Shown here piece after piece: positions 23,426 through 33,333 of a DNA stretch of 64,000 nt. The notes under the pieces were generated by a model that ran no database searches, was not told the DNA's origin, and was given only the letters and a program-made list of their open reading frames with translations. The DNA is taken from the NCBI GenBank assembly GCA_038502395.1, contig JARJIL010000003.1, positions 1,178,001-1,242,000 on the forward strand, read 5' to 3'. A program made the position numbers and the translations under genes. Numbering within the stretch: position 1 is the stretch's first letter; every line of letters begins with the position of its first letter. The stretch comes from Dittrichia graveolens (Eukaryota > Streptophyta > Magnoliopsida > Asterales > Asteraceae).

Positions 23426-24481
23426 ATGATGAATTTATTCTCTAAAAAACATAACTTAGACAAAGATGTTAATGAAGAAACTGATTTACATATGAACTCT
23501 GTTGAAGTTCATATATCAGATATAGAACAAAGTTTGTCCAATTGGACTATTCCAAAGCAAAGTTTTAATACAATATATAAAATTGGAACTTTTGACTTTC
23601 TACAAGGGTATTCAATCAAAGCATCTGAACAAACAGTATCAATTAATAAAGAATACGATAATCTACATCTATTATCCAAATCTGCTATTATTCAACACAG
23701 AAAGAAATATAAATATTTACATGTTGGTTTAGTACAAGTAGCAGTTAAACCACTATTCAGATTAGGAATAGATGCTCCAGTCCTTTTAATATTAAGAGAT
23801 ACAAGACATACCAATTTTCAAAATTCAATATTAGCTATGGCAGAAACTAATATTTCAAATGGTCCCATATATTTTAATTGTTACCCAAACTTTTCAGTAG
23901 GACTATTTGATCCAAACATTCTTGATACTCTAATTTTAACAATTAAAACAAAAAATTTAGAATTCAAAGAAGAAACAAAAGCTATTGCAATCATATACAG
24001 AATTTGTTACAAAACTATGACTTCAACAATAGAACCTAGAACTAAGATAGCCAGTCCAAAAAATGAAACTGTAATTTTCGAATCAAACCCACAACATACA
24101 AAAATTCAAACTCCAAAACGGCTCAAGTGGAATGAAATAAACTCAATCTTGTAACTAGAATCTACAAGATATTAATCTACCCAAACCAATTGGAGAGTCT
24201 AGTAGAACATCTAGTGTTATAGAACATGAAGATGGATCTTTAGATGTTAGTTTTGAAAATAGTCAAACCATTCCCTCAAGATTATCCACAGGATCTATTA
24301 ATAGTACAACTAACTCTAAAAATCCTCTTATCAGAAAATCAAAATCATTAAGATATGTAGACTTCAATAAAAATATTCCACAACCTATTTATCATGAGGA
24401 TAAACAAAGTGAATCTGAAGGATATAGTCCCACTCAATCAGATATATTATCAGAAATTAATAATTTTAAAAATCAGACATG
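23426..24481 (+). pseudogene. EPRV movement protein (30K superfamily)
   Basis: Cell-to-cell movement protein, which modifies plasmodesmata. The frame 23426-24154 (242 codons) carries the conserved block GIDAPVLLILRDTRHTNFQN at about residues 114-133, with the Asp of the 30K family, and GLFDPNILDTLILTIKTKN. It stops at 24154. A different frame continues from about 24170 to TGA at 24479-24481 with a Ser/Asn-rich acidic tail (SVIEHEDGSLDVSFENSQ), so a frameshift has split the ORF. That TGA overlaps the ATG of the next ORF as ATGA. Confidence 0.8.
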
Positions 24482-24996
24482 AGTAATAAGACTCAAGCTT
24501 TATGTAATAATAATATTCAAAAAATACTTACAATTAAAAAATATTGGGAAATTATTAACATCGATAATATTGAACTTTTAAAAATTAAAAGTGAAGAAAA
24601 TCAGATAATAAAAAGCTCTAAAGAACCAATGAATATTCAATGGGATCAACCCAAAGACTTAACAAATATTCAATGGGTACAATTAGCAAATCTTAAGATA
24701 AGAAGTAATCAAATACAACAAAGAACAGAATTAATATTTACATGGATCAAACAAACAAAATCAGAATTAGTCATTTGCTAATGAGTCCATTTTTAGAAAA
24801 TCTTAAAAAAGAAATAAAATATACTACATCCCGAATTAATCAATTAGATAGAGACATAAAAATACTAACATATGAATTAAGAACGGGTGAAAACATATAT
24901 AATAAAGTAGCACATTTTAGAACACTAAATATGCTTAAAAACATTCGTGTAACACTAATTATAAAACTCGAACAACTAAAAAGTCAAGTTTACTAA
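24479..24996 (+). pseudogene. EPRV small middle ORF, frameshifted
   Basis: Starts at the ATGA overlap, runs open to 24781, then continues in another frame (24742-24996) rich in Lys/Ile/Leu with likely coiled coil (FLENLKKEIKYTTSRINQL). Small helical proteins occupy this place in several caulimovirid genera (virion-associated or transmission-type). Function here is not provable. Confidence 0.55.
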
Positions 24997-25008
24997 TAGT
25001 TTGTTAAA

Positions 25009-25378
25009 ATGACCAACACAGTTAATATGGAATATCTCAAAAATGAATTCTATGCAGATCATAACAGAGAAAAAAGAACGTATTATTATAACATTGTTAA
25101 TAATAACAAACAAGAATTAATACATCAACTCTCCTGGAGAAATTTCATTAATCAAAACAACATTCATGTAACATTTTTTGAATGGTATGAAATATATTGC
25201 AAACAAAATAATATTTCGAATCCCTTTTTAAATATATATGAATCCCCAAAAATAACTCAAGAATACCTAGATATAACTAAAGACGAAAAAATAATAGCTA
25301 TACATCCTCCAAAAACTCGTATATTAATCCAGAACAACATATTAGCTACACCATTCATCACAGTTAATGAAACAATTA
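25009..25378 (+). pseudogene. EPRV polyprotein N-terminus, cut by rearrangement
   Basis: The open frame MTNTVNMEYLKNEFYADHN and onward keeps viral sense to about PFITVNET, near 25373. Beyond it the DNA is the reverse strand of the protease block. The lost continuation lies on the other strand near 27640. The short sequence TTAATGAAAC (25364-25373) recurs inverted at 27885-27894. Confidence 0.6.
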
Positions 25379-26630
25379 GAGTGGAAGTTAAGTTTTTTGC
25401 AAAAGTTAGAGAAGTCTTATAACAATAATCATTATTACATATATGAACATTTGTAACTTTGTATTTAACATTTAGAGAAGATCCGCTAGCTGTTGACAAA
25501 CGACTAGCAGTTTTTTCATAATATTTTGTTAGAATGATCCCTTCTTGAATACAATTCATATCTGCCCCACTATCTATTAATGCTAAGACTGTTATCTTAA
25601 ATTCATTTGCTACGCAAAGATGTATATAAGTATTCCATCTTTGATAGGATATATTTTTTGGAATTTTTATTTGATCTGAACTTGTATTGATGATTTTGTT
25701 TACATTATTTTCGTTTTCAGTAATAATATCTTTACCCTTTTCTACCTTTGATAATCTTTCTTTGATTGATCTTATTTCTGTTTTTACAGTTTTTAATTCT
25801 TCTTGTAGGTCTTGAACTGTTATTGTAGTTTTTGGTTTAGAAAATCTTGCATATATTTCTTGCATATTAAAGGGATGATTATTATGTGATGTTTCTGTAA
25901 TCGATTCAATATTTTTGTTATAATTAAGAAATTTATCTGTGAGTTGGGTTTTTATGATTTTATCTGGAATTTTGTCTATTAGTTCTAAAAAGTTCCTATC
26001 TTTATCTGTGATAACATTTATTGTTTTATTACAAATACAATTTCCTAAACATTCGCAATTTGATTCATAATCAGTTTCATATGATGAATAACTTTGTAAA
26101 ACATTTAGATCATTATTATCATAGTCTGATATATTTGATTCCGAATCGTCATTTTCATTAAGAAATAGCTTACTTATCTGTACTTTTAATTGATCAGAGA
26201 TATCTAGCTCATTTATAGTTTTCTTGACATAACAATTTTTTGCCATATGACCAGCCTTTCCACACTTATAACAGATAATAATGTCTCTTTGATTACCCTT
26301 TGGGCTTGGTTTTTTAAACCTTTTATAATTTTTTCTGTTATCGTTGTGTTTTTCTGTATTATTTGTCTTTGGTGTATATCTTTTGCTAAAAAAGCGTCTT
26401 TTATGAAATTGTTTTTTAGGTTTAGAGGAAGAAGAAGGTTTAGAAATAGGTTGAAAACCATATTGTTGACAGAAATCTCCTAATTCAGATTTACTTGTAA
26501 TCTTATCTTTTTTAAGTTTAGCTTTAAACTTTAAATCTGAGCATATAGATAATCCTTCTTTATTGACATGACTAATTATTTCTCCATAGGTAAGTTCCTT
26601 ATAGGGTATTTGATTATTATATTTTTCCCT
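25379..26630 (-). pseudogene. EPRV zinc knuckle and aspartic protease, N-terminal half, inverted
   Basis: Minus-strand continuation of the coat protein frame. A Lys/Ser-rich stretch leads to the CCHC knuckle CYKCGKAGHMAKNC (about 26225-26275), then an acidic region, a coiled coil (LQEELKTVKTEIRSIKERL), and the retropepsin active site LALIDSGADMNCI (about 25550-25590). The viral frame is lost at about 25380, after the KTSLTFAKNLTSTL segment; the apparent extension to 25257 is antisense of the neighbouring block. The other half of the protease is in 27647-27900. Confidence 0.75.
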
Positions 26631-27640
26631 TCAATTATTTCTAATTTTTTCAGCAAACAAGTTTATTAGTCCTGCAATAAATCTTTCTTTCCAGTAGGCT
26701 TCTTTACAATCTGACCTTAACATTACTTTGGTTAGGAACATATCTTTATACCATCTAAAATCTTGAAGTTTTCTACAAGTAAGATTAAGTAATATCTCTG
26801 CACTTTTTTCTTGAAATATAGTTGGATCTCCTATAAAATGTTTTACTATTACAAATATAAGTGTGTTTATAATATCATCTTCTTGAGTAGTTGTAGTTTC
26901 ATTATTCTCTTGCTTTATGATTGATTTTTTTGCAGTAAGAATAAACTCTCTTTCCTTACTAGTTAGGTATGAATCCCAACATCCTTTTATATTACCAGTA
27001 AACCCAGAAGTTAGTAGATCAGCTATTTTTCTTTGATTATTTCCTCTTATTGAATAGGCATTGGCAGCCATATTCATTTCTTGAAGCATGTTTAAAATTT
27101 GATGTTCTGTTAATCCATCTATATTCCATTCATAGACAGAAGAACCATCATATGCACTTCTTAATCCTGCGAATTCTCTATCTTCAAATTGAATATCTGG
27201 AAAAGTTGGACTTGGGTAAAAGTTTAAAGTGGTTGGCCTGTTATATGTTTTTGTATTTGTATTTCTAAGTTTGTTGATATTGTTTGAGAATTGTTCTTGA
27301 AGTTGGGATATTTTATTCTCATTATTATTATATGTGTATTCGTCTTCAGAGTCTGTAGATTGATTTATTACATTAATTTTTATTTCACTAAGTTTTTGTT
27401 CTAATTCATTAACCAAATTTTTATTATACCCTAAATTTATTGTTGAATCTATTTGTTGGGGTGTAAAGATTGGTTTATCTTCATATTTTATTGTATTATT
27501 ATTACCTTTAATGTTGATATTGTTTTCGTTATTTTTCAATTCTGTTTAATTGTTGACTCATGGTATTTAGTATTTCATTAGTATAATTATTTTGATATAC
27601 AATTTGTTTAGTTAATTCTTCTTTGGTTATTATGTTGTTT
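26631..27640 (-). pseudogene. EPRV coat protein, inverted
   Basis: The minus-strand frame 26631-27539 (302 codons) has an Asn-rich N-terminus, the capsid core with GLRSAYDGSSVYEWNIDGL, and the caulimovirid signature region ending KEAYWKERFIAGLINLFAEK. A TGA at 26631-26633 interrupts a frame that would otherwise run on into the zinc knuckle. Upstream, 27540-27640 continues in a shifted frame (EELTKQIVYQNNYTNEILN). It encodes the virion shell; it cannot be made intact here. Confidence 0.8.
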
Positions 27641-27646
27641 TCTGTT

Positions 27647-27900
27647 CCAAAAAGCATTAGGAATATTAGAACATACGTATTTTTCGAATTTTTCTTTGAT
27701 TTGTTTAATTTTACTTTGAGTTATTCTTTCTTGTAATTGATCAGGAATCTTTAAACTACTTATTTCACTTATTAAATATTTTGCTTGGTTAACTTTATCA
27801 TTTAAATTATTTAATTCTGAAAAGACAATTGGATTAGTGAATTCAAATGTTATTTCTTTATTTAAAACTTTAGTACTTATTCCTGTTTCATTAATAGTAA
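27647..27900 (-). pseudogene. EPRV protease C-terminal half and RT linker, separately inverted
   Basis: On the minus strand it reads LYPFTINETGISTKVLNKEI, a Lys-rich helical linker with QERITQSKIKQIKEKFEKYV, then CSNIPNAFW near 27650. In Caulimoviridae this stretch lies after the protease active site and directly before RT. Here it borders the coat protein start instead, across a shared GTTTTCTGTT at 27637-27646, so it was flipped independently of the coat block. Confidence 0.65.
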
Positions 27901-27902
27901 AG

Positions 27903-29338
27903 GGATATAGTCAAATTACCATACATAAAAAACTTTGATGAAAAAGATATACCTTCAAAATCAAGAGCTATTCATATGTCATCTGAATTACAAGAACATT
28001 GCAAACAAGAAATTCAAGAATTACTAAGTAAGAAACTTATAAGATCATCTAAGTCTCCTTGGTCCTGTTCAGCCTTTTACGTTATGAATGCAGCTGAACT
28101 TGAAAGAGGATCTCCTAGACTTGTAATCAACTATAAACCCTTAAACAAAGTTTTAGAATGGATAAGATATCCAATTCCTAATAAAAGAGATTTGTTAAAA
28201 AGATTATATGATTCAAATATATTTTCAAAATTTGATATGAAATCTGGATTTTGGCAAATACAGATTCATGAACAAGATAAATACAAAACTGGGTTTAATG
28301 TACCCTTCGGCCATTACGAATGGAATGTTATGCCCTTTGGATTAAAAAATGCTCCTTTAGAATTTCAAAATATTATGAATGATATCATAGTTCCTATAAG
28401 TGATTTTGCAATTGTTTATATAAATGATGTACTAATCTTTTCAAAATCTATTGACCAACATTTTAAACATTTAAACATTTTTTATGAATTAATCTATAAA
28501 AATGGATTAGTTGTATCTGCTTCAAAAATGAATCTTTTTCAAACACACATTAGATTCTTAGGTCATGAGATCATCAAAGGAACCATTAAACCTATTCAAA
28601 GAAGCCTAGAATTTGCTAATAAATTTTCTGATGAGATTAAAGACAAAACTCAACTCCAAAGATTTCTAGGATGTTTAAACTATGTTCATGATTTTTTCCA
28701 AGATCTAGGAACAATATGTAAACCTTTATACAGAAGACTAAAGAAAAACCCTAAGCCATGGACTCAGGAACATACTAATGTAGTCAAAGAAATTAAACAA
28801 AAAATCAAATACCTACCATGTCTTAATATTCCCCAACCAAATGCAAAAATAATTGTTGAAACAGATGCTAGTGACCTAGGATTTGGAGGAATACTTAAGC
28901 AAAAGACTAATAATCAAACAAAAGAAGAACTAGTAAGATATTACTCTAGTGCTTGGAATGAAACTCAAAAAAATTATTCAACTGTCAAAAAAGAAGTTTT
29001 AAGCATTGTTTTGTGTATCAATAAATTCGAAGATGATTTATATATGAAACCCTTTTTACTAAGAGTTGATTGTCAATCAGCTAAACCAATTTTAGAAAAT
29101 GATATAAAAAATATAATATCTAAATAAATTTTTGCAAGATGGCAAGCCTTGCTAAGTAATTTTGATTTTCAAATAGAATTTATCAAAATCCTACTCAAAC
29201 ATCTGATCAAAAGAAAAAAATTAGTTCTCTCCCCATTTACAGGTGGAAGTTCTTCCATCATTCCTACTCAAAATAGATTTTGCTCCAATTACTCCTCAAA
29301 AAAGATACCCATCGTACTCATCTTTAGTCAACACACCA
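27903..29338 (+). pseudogene. EPRV reverse transcriptase-RNase H, degraded
   Basis: Copies pregenomic RNA to DNA. The frame 27976-29127 (383 codons) contains IRSSKSPWSCSAFYV, RLVINYKPLNKVL, IFSKFDMKSGFWQIQI, VPFGHYEWNVMPFGLKNAP and then RNase H (VETDASDLGFGG, TVKKEVLS, LLRVDCQSAKP). The catalytic box reads YIND (codons 148-151; Asn at 28423-28425) where active enzymes have YxDD. TAA at 29125-29127 interrupts the frame just before FARWQALLSNFDF, which continues in the same frame. Coding sense begins at about 27903 (RDIVKLPYIKNF), before the first ATG. The right end fades into (TA)n. Confidence 0.85.
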
Positions 29339-29352
29339 TATATATATATATA

Positions 29353-30967
29353 GGGGAGGGTTCATGCGAAAAGTATTTTATTTACGAAAAGTGCGAGAAG
29401 CAATTTAAACTATTGATTGGTTTTTGATCTTGTGGTTCAAATTAATCATAATTAATATTTTTATTTAATTCAAAAGGGTAAATTGGTAACACATTTATTT
29501 TTTCTCTTCTCTTTAATTAATTTTTTTCTCTTTCCAATCTATTAATATTTCTATCATGTTTTTCTCATTCCTAAATTTTAAATTAAAAAAATAAATTAAG
29601 ATTGATTTTCTAGTATTTTATTAATTTTGCGGTATACATCGGTGAACACAACCAAGTGTTTACTAGTTTTTATATAATCGATGCTCTGTTCAGCGGTGAA
29701 CACAGTAAAAAACATTAACCATTTAGAAAGAAAACAAACAAACAAAAATCGTGTTCATCATTAAATACAATCATCGATGTTATGTTCACTGGTGAACACA
29801 GTTAAAGACAAATTATTTTAACCATTTAAAAAAAACAAATAATATTGTGCTCACCATCAATTCAATGAGCTATGTTAACATGCCTTCGCTAGTCATATAA
29901 CTTATTTTTTCATGTAAATCATATATGATTATTATTGAACACGGCATACAAATACAATGAGAGGTACAATTATATTGTATGCACACATTTGCATAACATA
30001 AAAGTCATTGTAAAGCTATTAACAACAAGTATTGAACGACTTGTGAACACATAACCAAAAGCACAAACACATAGTTAAGAAAATTAGAAACGCCCAAAAT
30101 GTTCATCAGTTATGAACAAACACACTAAATTATATTTTTCTTCAATGTTCATTCCATAAACTAACTAGACTTTCAGATAGAAAAGAGGCATTGAAGTCCA
30201 ACAATAAAAAGGCCTAACTAGATCGCCACTTGTTAAGCCCAACAAGATTGCTTGACCAAACCTACCTTGTTGACTAATTAGGGGCGACGAACACAACAGG
30301 AGATGGAAGAAGCGGCTGCTATGGCGGTTTGCAAGTGAAGGTCAAGGGGAAGGGGCGGTGGAGAGAAGAGGCGGCGACGACGTCGAAGAGGCAAAGGCGG
30401 AGCGATGGCGGCGAATTTTCTAGGAGTGGCGGCGACAGTGATGGTGGTGGTAAGTTTATCATCCCGGCTGTGTGTTTCCTGCAAGCCCAGCGGTGGTGGT
30501 GGGTTTATCGTCTCTGATGGGGCTGCCATCGATAGTGGTGGTGGGTTTTATCCTCACAGCATGGTGGCTTCGATCATGGTGGCGGCATGTTGGCTCCGGT
30601 GATGGCGGCGGCCTGGTGGCTCCGGTGATGGCGGCGGCGACTGATATCAAATGGGGGTTGGAGAGAAAGTGACTTTTGTGATGGTGGGTGGTTGACATTA
30701 ATTTGAATAATAGGGTTTTCAAAAATTACTTTTATAAGAGTATAGGAGAGAGAAGGGAGACTAAATGGTTGAATTAATAAAGGTAAGTATTATTTTAGTG
30801 ATAAATGTCTATTTTATCCTTTTAATTTAATTTAATACTCCTTAAAGATGCACTTTAATTACTAAAATGCCACATTTCATCTTAGCCTTTGATTAAATGA
30901 TCTGATGGTTGTGAACGCTTTTCGCACTTTTCGTAAATAATATACCTTTCGCATGAACCTTCCTCCC
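29353..30967. mobile_element. TIR element of 1.6 kb in a TA tract, with GC-rich cargo
   Basis: The left end GGGGAGGGTTCATGCGAAAA, then TTTACGAAAAGTGCGAGAAG, is mirrored at the right by CTTTTCGCACTTTTCGTAAA and CGCATGAACCTTCCTCCC, about 50 bp of terminal inverted repeat. The left end directly follows (TA)n at the edge of the pararetrovirus. The interior has several CGGTGAACACA-type repeats and, at 30280-30700, a GC-rich block of GGTGG/GGCGGC repeats open in several frames but without recognisable product. Confidence 0.7.
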
Positions 30968-30990
30968 AATCTTAAATGATCTGATGGCAA

Positions 30991-31207
30991 AAGTTTAAAC
31001 GAGAACTGTTTTTCGTACGAGAACCGCAAGAACCAATCTTAGCCGTCCAATTCCCCTCCTTCAATTGGATTGCCCACCCATGAATTCCTTACATGCACCA
31101 TGCCACACTCAATCCTCCCACGCTCTTCATCCATGAATTCCATTATCCAAAATGAACAGTCAAGATTGGTTATCGCAGTTCTCGTACGAAAAACAGTTCT
31201 CGTATGT
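30991..31207. mobile_element. GAGAAC-type MITE, copy A
   Basis: The ends AAGTTTAAACGAGAACTG and CAGTTCTCGTATGTAAAAG are inverted, with inner TTTTTCGTACGAGAAC / GTTCTCGTACGAAAAA. The centre contains CATGAATTCCATTATCC and ACTCAATCCTCCCACGCTCT. Same family as 31211-31429 and 55241-55448. Confidence 0.75.
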
Positions 31208-31210
31208 AAA

Positions 31211-31429
31211 AGTTCAAACGAGAACTGTTTTTCGTACGAGAAATGCGAGAACCAATCCTGACCATCCAATTTCCCATCTTTTAATTCAATTGCCCACCCA
31301 TGAATTCCGTACATGCACCTTGCCACATTCAATCCTCCCACGCTCTTCATCCATGAATTCCACTTACCACTTGAATAGCCAAGATTGGTTATCGCAGTTC
31401 TCGTACGAAAAATAGTTCTCATTTGAACC
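31211..31429. mobile_element. GAGAAC-type MITE, copy B, tandem to copy A
   Basis: AGTTCAAACGAGAACTG at the left, TAGTTCTCATTTGAACC at the right. It resembles copy A closely along its length and is followed by an (AC)n/(TA)n tract. Confidence 0.75.
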
Positions 31430-32036
31430 CTCCCTACACACACACATACACACACACACACATATATATATTATATATACATAGGACGGATCAAACAAGA
31501 GCTGTGAGAATCAATTATATATACACAGATTCACCTAGTTTTTTCAACACAACGTAAATATGCGCAGATTTACCTAGTTTTTGTTAGCACAGATGTAGAT
31601 ATGCACGTGTATATATTATGCAAATGTGCATATGTCGAGTGTTGTGTTAAAAAAACCCAGCAAATACGAATTTTTTTATTAAGTTGATAAGTATACAAAT
31701 TTTAGAAGCTCGTTGACTTTAAAATGTCAAAAGTCAAATTGAAAATTGTGTTATACAACAAGATTGATTTTGTTTTATAGAGGTGAAAAACTAAATCTAA
31801 TGACGTATTTTTTTTTGTCAAAATTCATAAATTTGTACAGAAATGAGCAATTCAAGTTTTGATTAGTTTTTTATTTTTTGTGTCGGGCTTGATTAAAAAT
31901 TTATAGAATTCCAATCTTGCTCTTTTAAAATAATGATTCATATTGATTTCTTAGGTTATTTAAACAAACATTGTTTTTTATTGAAGCATTCCCAATACAA
32001 TTCAACACTTGATATAAATATAGCATTTTATCTATA
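31430..32036. other. Microsatellite and intergenic DNA
   Basis: (CA)n and (TA)n at 31435-31480. The rest is AT-rich with no gene seen. Confidence 0.4.
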
Positions 32037-32669
32037 ATAGGATCGTACCCGTGCAATATTGCGATAGCAAATAGTTTTTGTTTTACAACATGTCGTTTTC
32101 AAGAATGTAATGATATGTTATTCGTACGATTCAATGTCATTAAAAAGTTTTCTTCAACAATATGTCTATTTTTTTCAAATTTTTTTACTGGCATCAACTA
32201 TTTTATTAATTTAAAAATAAATTCTATAAGATATTAAAATAAGAAAAAAAGATTTATATCTATGAAATAAGGAGAGAGAAGTTAATAAGATTTTGGAAAT
32301 TATGTTGATGTAGGTTGATAATTGTATTTGTGTGAAAGAATGTGTTAATGGGAGGGGTTAGGATCCTTTCATGTTTGGGTCAAACATGATTGATCATGTT
32401 CTTTCACAAGCATGAGAGTAGACCCTACAAAAGAAACCCATTCGTATTTGACCTAAACACAAAAGAATCTTAACCCTAATGGGAGAGTATATTTAAATGA
32501 ATAAAAAGTTAAAGTAAATTATGAGAGAGAATAAAATAGTTAAAGATTAAGTGGATGAGATAATTTAGATAGAATGAAAGGTTAAGATGTTCTCTTAATT
32601 GAATTTTAAGAACTCTTAAAATTAAAGAGAGAGAATGTTAAATTTTTCATATAATAGTATAAATATAGA
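32037..32669 (-). mobile_element. Helitron-like repeat, copy 1
   Basis: Read on the minus strand it starts TCTATATTTATACTATTATA and ends near a GC-richer CGCAATATTGCACGGGTACG, the pattern of plant nonautonomous Helitrons (5' TC, subterminal 3' hairpin). The canonical final CTRR is not preserved. It aligns with 53540-54018 along its length and with 55472-56020 in opposite orientation. A 122-bp MITE is inserted in it. Confidence 0.55.
32355..32476. mobile_element. 122-bp Mutator-type MITE with 9-bp target duplication
   Basis: Flanked by perfect TAATGGGAG (32346-32354 and 32477-32485). The ends GGGTTAGGATCCTTT and (complement of the right end) GGGTTAAGATTCTTT match over about 35 bp. The related repeat at 53540 lacks this insertion, so its empty site is visible. 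Confidence 0.85.
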
Positions 32670-33333
32670 TATATCATAAACTTCTTATGAATATTATTGT
32701 TTTTGAAGGCAACTTTCAACATACAAAAGACCTTAAATGGCATACTATCAAACCATAGTTTAATAACTTAAAAGGGTAAATAACGTGTGTAACTAGAAAC
32801 ATATACGATAGAAGTTTCTAAACTCACAAATACTTCAATTATTAAATGATGAAACAACGAATATAATCATTGTTTAAAGTGTTTACGAGTACATAAAACA
32901 ATTATAATAATTAAAACAAGATAAATTAAAAATAAAATAAAAAAGTGCGTGGCATTTTATGCGGGAAAAGAAGAAAACCGTTTATTTAACTAAAAATGTA
33001 ATGTATTGTTATTTTTGAACATTCAATTGGGTCCAATGGATTGCTTCAATTTCATCACATCAGATCAAACGGCAAGCAACCCATCGATGATTTCAAACAC
33101 CACCACCGCTTTCCGCCACGCCACGCCATCCCTACTTCACTTCTTCTTCCATGAAATCGGAGAATAAAAAAACATATTCAATAACCCAATTTGCAATCTA
33201 CTGCCATTAGTGGCACCTAAATCGAAGAAACTGTCCTTTTCTACAACTTATAAAGATTCTAGTAATATTCCATCGGATATGCCGACCACCGATCGTTAAA
33301 GTCTTCCCGCATTGTGTCTTCAATCTACGAAAC
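32670..33333. other. Upstream region of the phosphatase gene with two short uORFs
   Basis: AT-rich to about 33050, then a C-rich leader-like stretch. Two small ATG frames precede the main start: 33151-33210 (19 codons plus stop) and 33279-33299 (MPTTDR plus stop). Whether both are in the mRNA is inferred, since the transcription start is unknown. Confidence 0.4.

Larger units (their letters stand above)
21736..29345. mobile_element. Endogenous pararetrovirus (Caulimoviridae), rearranged
   Basis: About 7.6 kb, close to one caulimovirid genome. Blocks from left to right: downstream C-terminal region (minus), C-terminal tail with promoter, leader and primer site (plus), movement protein (plus), small middle ORF (plus), polyprotein N-terminus (plus), coat protein/zinc knuckle/protease first half (minus), protease second half and RT linker (minus), RT-RNase H (plus). 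The order matches the circular virus; three blocks are flipped. Both ends abut (TA)n (21777-21806 and 29339-29352). All frames carry stops or shifts, so it is inactive. The separate movement-protein ORF and the downstream KWW-ending region suggest solendo/cavemovirus-like organisation, but I do not assign a genus. Confidence 0.9.

Noticed and set aside
25257..25378. C-terminal extension of the minus-strand protease frame
   Set aside because: It is antisense of the neighbouring plus-strand viral ORF; viral protease similarity stops at about 25380.
30278..30722. Five overlapping frames on both strands in GC-rich DNA
   Set aside because: Low-complexity GGTGG/GGCGGC sequence inside a TIR element; no domain, no splice context.
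31039..31461. 140-codon minus-strand frame
   Set aside because: Runs across two tandem MITEs and a microsatellite; repeated segments in the protein are just the two MITE copies.
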